Shown here piece after piece: positions 56,369 to 64,000 of a DNA stretch of 64,000 nucleotides. Below the pieces are notes generated by a model that saw only the letters and a list, made by a program, of their open reading frames with translations, searched no databases and was not told the DNA's origin. This stretch comes from Siphonodentalium dalli (lineage: Eukaryota > Mollusca > Scaphopoda > Gadilida > Siphonodentaliidae). The stretch lies in assembly GCA_032622095.1 (NCBI GenBank), contig CP136066.1, forward strand, positions 3,619,784-3,683,783. The letters run 5' to 3'. The translations under genes were made by a program, and so were the position numbers. Every line of letters begins with the position of its first letter. Position 1 is the stretch's first letter.

Positions 56369-57978
56369 AACCTTAAATTCTGATCTGGTACCCAACATAA
56401 ATCAGTTTGTGGTGTATCTATGACACAAATTTTTGTCAGCCTCCAAGTAATGTAATTATATATATATTTATAATATCAAATAACATATATGTAGTGGGGT
56501 TGTATATAGTCCAAAGCAACCCCGAAACTCAACACTAGGATGTGATACTAACATAAGATAATAAATTGTTTGTATATTATATTAATAAATGTGTTAAAGT
56601 CTATATATATTAATAATGCCATATAGGCAGTGTGCTTGTTAAAAATAATAACAGGTAGTAAAGTTCCTCAAAGTAGTAACAGGTAGTAAAGTTCCTCAAA
56701 GTAGTAACAGGTAGACTAGTTTATAGAATGTATAGTTAATAAGTGATGGAAAAGTCTAGTTTATAACTATGCCCTTGTTGTTATCGGGTGGTATCTGAAT
56801 TCAACGAGATCGCATCGCGCGTATAAATATTTCCGCGCTATCATATATGCGAATTTACATATTAAATATTGGTAAACACAAATTAGGGCATCCAGGTGAG
56901 ACATAAAAATCTTTTGCGGAAAACAGACGAACACGGACGGACGGGCGGACTGAACAAACGGCAGACACGGAATGTCGGCCACAAAACGTTATCCGACATT
57001 ATATTAAATATGTATTAGCGACTTTTATGTGTCAAGGAGTTGATTGTATGCGCGGCTGGAGCTGGACCGTAGGACTCCGCAATATTTATAACAACCAACG
57101 CTATCCAAATACATGCATACGCACGTGTTCATATGCTTGACACTCTGGGGTCCGGAGCCCCCGTCTTTTGTATAAATATGTAAACCATAATATTTATATA
57201 CTTATTAAAAGATACCAACACTGAAAATTTTAAATTATCGAATTATCCACACTATCGTGACAGGTTATTTCGTTTACTTGATCAAGGGAGGTCCCGTTGT
57301 TTGATCATCGGCAACCATAAGTCCGTATTAAAATAAATAATAAATAAACAAATCCTCGTGCAACACAGCAGCCCCGGGTCAAAGGCCAAACATGCAGCAA
57401 GCATCCACACATCACACGACAACATGTCCATCTTACACTTGTCATGATAATTGATAAATAGGGCTGTTGTTAGTAAGTAATTAAATTACAAACCTATACA
57501 TATGACATGGTGAACGCTCTTTACTTGGAGTATATAACAGTTATGTATATATATGGTACATCGGTTGGAATTGTGTTCAAAGTTCCCATGCATACAATTT
57601 GTTATCGTGATAGCAGACAAAAACGCGGGCCATCCCACATACATGTATACAATCAACATCCATACGTTAAATGGTTTGTTGGTTAACGGGTCCTGTTTCT
57701 AAAGTGGTGTTGACATGTGGAACTATGTAAACATGTCATATTTTCTGTATTTGAGTGTTTATTTTTATAGTGTTTATTTTTTGACTTATCGTACTAGCTT
57801 GATAACACAGAAGGAATCAATTGTTTGGAAAATGTTTACTAAGTCCGTTCCGAAATCATATTTTTGTACCGAAAGTTGGTCCTATAAAAAAAATGTTTGG
57901 CCACAGCAGCTCATCAGGTACACCTCTGGTCTATAACAGATATAAAGCAATCTGTTATTTCATATATGGTTTCGGGAG
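56369..57978. other. No gene recognised; small 28-bp doublet
   Basis: 56648-56714 has two and a half units of TAACAGGTAGTAAAGTTCCT plus CAAAGTAG. Otherwise AT-rich with unsupported ORFs (56767-56982, 57715-57936). Confidence 0.5.
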
Positions 57979-58295
57979 TTAAGTGCACGACCTTATGGAC
58001 AGACCAGTTCTCCCGTACAGACCAAGTCCTTGGCCTGTACGCTGAAAGCCAGAAAATTGCCTGCTGATTCCTTCAATATCGACTAGTATGAACTGCCAAA
58101 GGTATTTTATCACGCGCGATGGTAACAGTGCACTGTAAAATCGCGACGGTATTATTTTCCGCACACATAATATATTTTAAACTGTGTTGATAGTTTATGG
58201 GTGGTCTAACCACAAATTTGCGCAAAGTAAAACCGTGTTGTGTACGGTAAAAACCCCACCAAAACAAAACGTAGTATAAATTAACATTAGTTTAC

Positions 58296-58476
58296 CTGTA
58301 ATCAGAAAATAAACACATGTATTAACCTCCATGTAGTTTTTCCCGTTCGTCAGTACATGTGGATGATTTAAGAACACATATCCTCTATCCGCGAAGGAGC
58401 CTAAAGTGCACAGCCTACCCGGGCCTAATTCCTGCCAGTATGAAGCGCAGACGTTATGAGAAACGTCATGATTCAC
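58296..58476 (-). CDS. Candidate internal exon, extracellular (CUB-like) module
   Basis: Minus-strand frame with NVCASYWQELGPG, LCTLGSFADRGYVFLNHP and NTCVYFLI, ending at a strong donor ATTACAG then GTAAAC (58295 downward), phase 1. A Gly-Tyr...Pro...Tyr...Cys...hydrophobic pattern before a phase-1 donor resembles the first strands of a CUB domain, but the match is weak. The 5' boundary is not resolved. The next exon should lie below 58290 and was not identified; a frame at 58164-57979 is open but unconvincing. Confidence 0.35.
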
Positions 58477-58592
58477 GAGCTCCGGTGTGACGTATACCCG
58501 CCCGTGACGTCACACGTCAGGTGCGTGTAAGACAACTTAAAGGGATACATATTGAACGTGTGTCGCCCATAACAAAATAAATTCGTATTATA

Positions 58593-58968
58593 TAATCAAC
58601 TGTACAGTTGGGATGTGGATATTATATAATTATTCCTAGAATAATTTGGGTGAATTATGATTTCGAGTTGCGGCCATTCCCTTAGGTTAGTTTAAGCTCT
58701 TTTAAAGAGCGTTGTTACTTGAGCATGTGCATGATTGAACCAACCCATTAAGGAGTGTCTATAAATTTGTAAAAATATATCGTAATTGGGTACCAAAATG
58801 GGTACCAAAATGGCTATGTACATCGTGAAATTAATTATTACACCAACGAGGCGCGTTCACGTGATGGTATGGAAATCATAAGCGGGAAGTTCCATTTATA
58901 AATAATATCTTGAAAACATATTTTGTGTAAATGTTATGCATCACGACTGTACTGTCGTGATTAAGGTT
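58593..58968 (+). repeat. Tandem duplication ~390 bp, copy 1
   Basis: Adjacent to copy 2 at 58973-59327. Shared are TGTACWGTTGGGATGTG, GCCATTCCCTTAGGTTAGT, TTAAAGAGCGTTGTT, TTAAGGAGTGT and GGCGCGTTCACGTG. Moderate divergence. No ORF conserved. Confidence 0.85.
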
Positions 58969-58972
58969 TCGA

Positions 58973-59327
58973 TCACTTGTACTGTTGGGATGTGTATATT
59001 ATATAATAATTCCAAGATTAATTTTAGTGAAATGATTCCGACTTTTGGCCATTCCCTTAGGTTAGTGTAGCTCATTTAAAGAGCGTTGTTCCTTGAGTTG
59101 TGCGTGATTGGCACCACACAATTAAGGAGTGTTCATAAATTTGTATGATTATAGTAAATGGGTACCAGGTTTTCTGTGTCCACTGCGAAATTAATGATTA
59201 TAACAACAAGGCGCGTTCACGTGGTGGTATGGGAATCATAAGGGGGGAGTTGTGTTTATAAATAATATCGTGAAAGCACCATGTGTAAATATTATGCATA
59301 GCGACTTTACTGTCGTGGTTAAGGTTG
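58973..59327 (+). repeat. Tandem duplication ~390 bp, copy 2
   Basis: See copy 1 (58593-58968). Confidence 0.85.
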
Positions 59328-60810
59328 TGAAAAGGGGGTGGTACTACATTGTATGCATGAGTCCTGTACCAAGTGATTTAATTGGATGAATCTTACCGGT
59401 TACCAATCATTCTTATTACTTTTATTGACTATTACAGAGCGTTATACAAGTGATTTATTAATAATAATATTGTCATGCAAGACAACTCATCGTATTACTG
59501 GATTAATGTACATGTTAATGGTCGCCACAAAATTCACGGCAATATATACCTCTCTTTGCCGAATTAGGAAAATAAAGTTTTGAAAGTATGATAACAGTTT
59601 CAGCTAATTGTCTTGTGAAATTCCAAACTGATGGTATGTCGTGAATAACATGTTGAATAGTCTGACCAAATTTGGGTGAGACACCAACAAACAATGCCCA
59701 TGTTCATTGTCAGTCTATTCATTAATTATGTGTACACTAAACATGCAGTGCCGTGTAGTTCCCCTATATAGTTACGTCTGAGCGCTTCCCACAAACACAT
59801 GTAAATCATTTTGCTAGTGTAAGCTTGTGTTATTAATATCGTCTGCTCGTGTTACGTGAACACCCATCAACATGATCAAATACCGTTCCAATGTATACGT
59901 TTTAACTGAATGTGAGAATCCACTCAGTATAGGAAGGGTTAAATATAATCAGAGGAGAACCATACATGACTTCACATCACATATCCCCCTGTATACGATT
60001 CGCACAACTATGACGTATGCATCAGCCCATACATTAAATAAGACGAGAGGGAAATTATACACGTCTGCTTCACATCTCTCTGATAGCATGACTTATTTCG
60101 GCCAATTTGGCCGGTTACTTCATGTGACTTTTTCATCTGACGTGTGTGTCGGATAATTGATCTGGAGGATTTATGTAAATGTTAGCCCAAACTACATTTC
60201 CAAGTAACGATGGTTTTGTTGTTTATTTTGAGGAATAATACCGCGTCAGATGAATTCAGCCCAAATATGTTAACAGTTGTCGTGTCAAACATTCGGCAGT
60301 AGGTTGGCGTTATTTAGTATTTGTGGATGTCCTTTAACATGGGGAAAATAGACTACTGCGCTTGAACGAGCATGTGAATTTGTCGTTTTTAATGTACAGC
60401 AACTTGATAATCAATAACAGAGGCATTCTCTGTCAAATAAGGTCGCTCTATTTACGGTATTAATTGCGGAACTTTCTAAAGTAAACTACGCGTAAACGGA
60501 TACATACGGTAAATTATAGAATGTGCCGGAATCGGCCTAATCGCCCCATGGCCAACTCGCCCAGTCGACGTGTGTCAATTCGGTACCTACTATAACATGT
60601 ACCCGAGTCCGATTCGGAATAAAAGATGTATACGGGTGTTATATAGCATTTGGTCCGTTGTTTCTCAATGAATATTATTGAAATTTGGTGTATATGTCCG
60701 GGCTGGGACATGGAATACAACAACGTTTGAATTGTTTTTAAATTTACAAATTTGTTGATTTTATTCAATTTTTTTTCGTTCTGAAAACGCACTATAAAGT
60801 GTATATAATA
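59328..60810. other. No gene recognised
   Basis: ORFs at 59872-60156 and 60514-60834 show no domain; no repeat noted. Confidence 0.5.
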
Positions 60811-60943
60811 TAATAACGAACACGAGACATACATAATTTATAAACTGTTAACAAAAGATATCAAATTCAATACATGACAAAGATGACTCAGTGGAGTTTA
60901 TAAAGTGAACATAAAAACATTGAGGTAAGAATCTTTTTAAGGA
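60811..60943 (+). repeat. Tandem duplication ~170-bp period, copy 1
   Basis: AATAACGAACACGAGACATA through GTAAGAATCTTTTTAAG. Nearly identical to 60981-61112, differing at only a handful of positions, so recent. Confidence 0.9.
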
Positions 60944-60980
60944 ATGCAACTTTATTTAATGATAATAAACACATAAATTA

Positions 60981-61112
60981 AAATAACAAACATGAGACAT
61001 ACATGATTTATAAACTGTTAACAAAAGATATCAAACTCAATACATGACAAAGATGACTCAGTGAAGTTTATAAAGTGAACATAAAAATATTAAGGTAAGA
61101 ATCTTTTTAAGC
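60981..61112 (+). repeat. Tandem duplication ~170-bp period, copy 2
   Basis: See copy 1 (60811-60943). Confidence 0.9.
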
Positions 61113-62547
61113 ATTACTAAACCGTTTAGCACAGACCACAGTCCACTTCACTCATCCGATCATCACCAAACTTCATATTTATCTTGATATTGATCTATCA
61201 GATGAGAGCTATCAAATATTTTTTTAATTTCATAGGAAAAAATGGTCGCCAGCGGCCATATTGCATTTACGTTATATTTTATCGCGTCATGTCGATATCT
61301 AGTATTACTTAGAAATTTCACCTTTCCAGATTCATAATTGCTCCATTGACTGTAACAGATGAAAATATTCCCCTCTTCGGATAGAGTGTCACTGAAACTT
61401 TATTTTGTCAGACTGTCTGTATAATCACTGATTATATATGGCAATAATCTGTAATAAGATGTAGCACTATTTTATTTTATATTTACACGCAGTGCTGTTT
61501 TTATACATCAATTCTAATCCCCCTAGATCATCATGTGATCGATCATACATCGCGCGAGGACCTGGTTGAATTAAGGGGGGTTTTATGGATCACTTCTGTC
61601 CTCAAGCTAGATTATACTTATGACATTTAATGGCATGTTTCAAACGTGGAGGGTTAGATATGCTTGAGAAACCACCACTCTTTAATTCACACCAAGTTCT
61701 CAGCTGTCATGTTCGGATATTAGAACCCATAGCCATGATATATGGTTTATTTTGTGTATACTAGTAATATAGTTATTTTCAGTACCTTTATATACCAGTA
61801 CTTTGTATAACAATGCATATAAATTAATCCATGTATACATGTATATTGATTCAACGGATTCAGTGGTTTTGTCCATCAGTCTATCAAATTTGCGGGGAAA
61901 ACATGGCCACAAGCAGTACACCCTGCTAAATTTCGAATTTGAATCAATTGGCGCACCCTGCAGCCAGCTTTTATTGGAGAACTTTTTCTTATGTGGATAT
62001 TTTGGGTCACCGCTAGATGTGAGCCATATTTTGTTCTCAAACTGTCCTTGTGAAGACATCACTGCCAGCGGTGATCTTCAATTTTACTATTTTTATGGCT
62101 AAATAATTTGGTTGATCCTACAGACGACACCCTTGTCCGATCGTCATCAGATTCCACAATTATCTTCTGGATAACCAGGGTGAGAGTAATCTAATTTTCC
62201 CGAATTTCGTTAAAAAACATTACCACAGGCAGCAATTTGGTATCTTACTCTTTGATCCTCTTTTGCATGACTGAATTGTTTAGCATCTGGACAGACATAT
62301 CCCTCATCTGGTTTTTATATACATGTATATCTCTTCATGCGGATAGCCAGTATTACGTAGGTACTTCAACTTTCTGCATGCCTGTCATCATTTGAAATAT
62401 AAAAATTTACCTGATACATGCACCCTTCAAAATTTGTTTCGTCGTATCTATTTTAATGACCCGTATGGTAATATTGATACAGATATATTTGTCAAACATT
62501 TCTTTGTACAATATACAGGTATTTAGTTTGTAACTAAATCTAGAAAT
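61113..62547. other. No gene recognised; faint internal duplication
   Basis: 61137-61350 and 62127-62390 share weak similarity (CCGATCRTCAYCA..., GATAKCYAGTATTAC.TAG), suggesting an old duplication of about 1 kb period. ORFs on both strands around 61700-62100 mirror each other and are not called. Confidence 0.45.
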
Positions 62548-63060
62548 ATATAATAGTAGCTCGTGGACCCCACTTCGTTCCGGATGTTCCCCTCTGATTT
62601 TCGGAGAAATGCGCGATTTAACCTTGAATTGACTATTTTAAAGGTGAAGGTCATGTCGGGGTCACGATTTGACCCGTTCAAAACACTCCCCGGACAAAAG
62701 TCACGACAAAAGTACCCGTCGAAATCCGCCCGGCTTTATAAGCGATTTGACCTTGAATTGACAATTTTGAATGTCAAGATCAGGTCAGGGTCATGATTTG
62801 ACCCACCCGAAACACTCCTGGGACAAAAGTAACAGTAGGTATCAAATTTCGTTGAAATACTTCCGTTTTACCAGATTTGACCTTGAATTGATCTTTTTGA
62901 ATGTCAAAGTCAGGTCGGGATCAAGATTTGACCCGTCCAAAATACTCCCTGGAAATAATTTCCCCTAGGTATCAAATTTCGTCAAATCTGTCCGGCAGTT
63001 TTCCCGGCCATAGCTAACAGACAAACAGACAGACAAATGTCCAAAATATATATTAAACTA
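62548..63060 (+). repeat. Dispersed repeat with ~115-bp internal units, copy 1
   Basis: Begins TAGCTCGTGGACCCCACTTC. It contains three units built on TTTGACCTTGAATTGA, TTTTGAATGTCAARRTCAGG and GATTTGACCC, and ends with a CAGACAAACAGACAGACAAA stretch. Layout (CTTCGTTC-type start, acagacag-type end) is typical of abundant invertebrate repeats. Confidence 0.7.
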
Positions 63061-63430
63061 GCTGATGTACTCGACTTCGTTCGGGCTAGTTAGGGATTTT
63101 TTTTGTGATCGCCTCCATCTGGACAGTACCCAGTATATACAGCGTCTGGCCAAACTATTGTTCAATTGGTCCAGAAACATGCCTATATCAGCACGTTCGA
63201 GAACATGGTCCCACGTGAAATTGGACCCGTCCATATTGCTCCCGGGATCGAAGTAGTCCTACACACAAATTTTTAGTCGGATCGGTCAAGGTCCAGAAAC
63301 ATGCCTATGAGCGAGGTCAAGTTGACACGTTAAATACCAAATTCGAGCAGTGTTAGAGTCTATAACACATACACACATGCATTCACGCATACACACATAC
63401 ATACATACATACAGACAGGTGTTTCAAAAT
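63061..63430 (+). repeat. Related dispersed repeat, copy 2, with ACAT microsatellite end
   Basis: Starts AGCTGATGTACTCGACTTCG, like the start of copy 1, has two CCAGAAACATGCCTAT blocks (63170, 63291), and ends in (ACAT)n and ACAGACAGG near 63395-63420. Confidence 0.6.
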
Positions 63431-63831
63431 GTATAATCGATAGCTACAACAATTCTATGGTAGATAGTTCACGGCCGACCTGATGCATGCATCTTAGTTT
63501 TCTTGTGAATATTTGGTGTCATAATTACTAAATAGTCCGGATAAACAATCAGGTGTACACACAATGTCATCAGAGCCTTTGTTCAGCACATGCATTATGC
63601 CATTCAGTTATGGAAGTGTACATGGTACTGCACTACTATTTAACTGACTGGATGGTCCCACGCGGCATACAGGGGGAACATCATCATTAGCATGTAAGTT
63701 CACATAAACAAGCGGATTCATAATCAACGATTGTACGTGACATTGTTCAGATAATAAGTTCTACAAACGCATACTTGTAAAAGGCAACTTCTGGCCAATA
63801 TGTTAGTAATTCACGTATGTAATAATACCAC
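63431..63831. other. Intergenic or intron; nothing recognised
   Basis: Probably intron or 3' flank of the gene entering from the right edge. Confidence 0.4.
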
Positions 63832-64000
63832 GTACATGTATTTGTAGACGACAGCGGTCTGACAATAGTGTTCGATTTCCAGCAATTAGCAATACGAACA
63901 ACAATATACACTATTATGCTGACCAGGAAGATCAAACCGAATATGGCCCCAAACACGATCCCAACGATGCTCCCGGCGCTGAGTGACTCTGCGGATGCTG
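63832..64000 (-). CDS. Transmembrane exon of a membrane protein, partial at window edge
   Basis: Minus-strand frame from the edge reads ASAESLSAGSIVG, then about 25 hydrophobic residues (IVFGAIFGLIFLVSIIVYIV), then a basic/cysteine stop-transfer RIANCWK. This is a typical single-pass type I membrane segment with a small-residue (G-x-x-x-G-like) face. The exon's 5' end is outside the window. The 3' boundary is uncertain; a donor GTGGTA at 63831 is one option. Function unknown. The terminal exon at 55041-55213 could encode its cytoplasmic tail. Confidence 0.55.

Noticed and set aside
61700-62102. Overlapping ~100-120-codon ORFs on opposite strands
   Set aside because: Mutually mirrored frames without domain features; likely chance.
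1-64000. Bacterial-style operons, ribosome binding sites, riboswitches, phage or plasmid features
   Set aside because: The window is clearly eukaryotic: introns, LINE, SINE, hAT and Crypton elements; no supported prokaryotic signal.

Overview
This looks like nuclear DNA of an animal, most likely a lophotrochozoan and probably a mollusc. It is AT-rich, has almost no long open reading frames, its exons are separated by kilobases, and it is packed with decayed transposons, inverted-repeat elements, minisatellites and TA microsatellites. The short palindromes acatgt and accggt recur throughout, a habit I associate with molluscan DNA. Nothing prokaryotic, viral or organellar was recognised. The phylum call is inference.

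The best host gene lies on the minus strand from 40815 down to 24043. Exon 1 (40815-40533) encodes a signal peptide and a cysteine-rich PAN/apple-like domain. Exon 2 (25999-25802) and exon 3 (24266-24043) encode the two halves of a C-type lectin-like domain. All junctions are phase 1 and the three pieces sum to exactly 705 nt (234 codons plus stop). Intron 1 (14.5 kb) is filled with mobile elements. Intron 2 (1.5 kb) is mostly a 75-bp minisatellite whose unit contains a copy of the exon 3 splice acceptor and first codons.

Intron 1, from high to low coordinates, holds two TTAA-flanked inverted-repeat elements carrying a 69-bp palindrome (36955-37394, 36354-36824). Next is a nested stack (31073-35804): a TIR element with a MADF-like ORF that has taken in a 546-bp hAT element (8-bp target duplication) and a 5'-truncated LINE (13-bp target duplication) with a 775-codon open frame. 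Below that are a decayed ORF of unknown family and a Crypton/DUF3504 tyrosine-recombinase pseudogene (28154-29823) in which the expected catalytic-tyrosine codon is a stop.

The left part (1-23.5 kb) has no convincing host gene. It holds dispersed repeats that recur at 37-43 kb, a ~1-kb inverted repeat (13985-14990 / 18890-19770), a second copy of the unknown decayed ORF (11314-11649) and degenerate minisatellites. The right part (41-64 kb) holds a LINE 3' fragment, a 42-bp minisatellite, a GGTTCTT-rich TIR element (43681-44876), two tRNA-derived SINE copies, a third TTAA/palindrome element (47420-47810), several tandem arrays, a PIF/Harbinger-like element with TTA target duplication (51881-53289) and local tandem duplications. 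Candidate exons of one or two more minus-strand genes are at 63832-64000 (transmembrane), 58296-58476 and 55041-55213.
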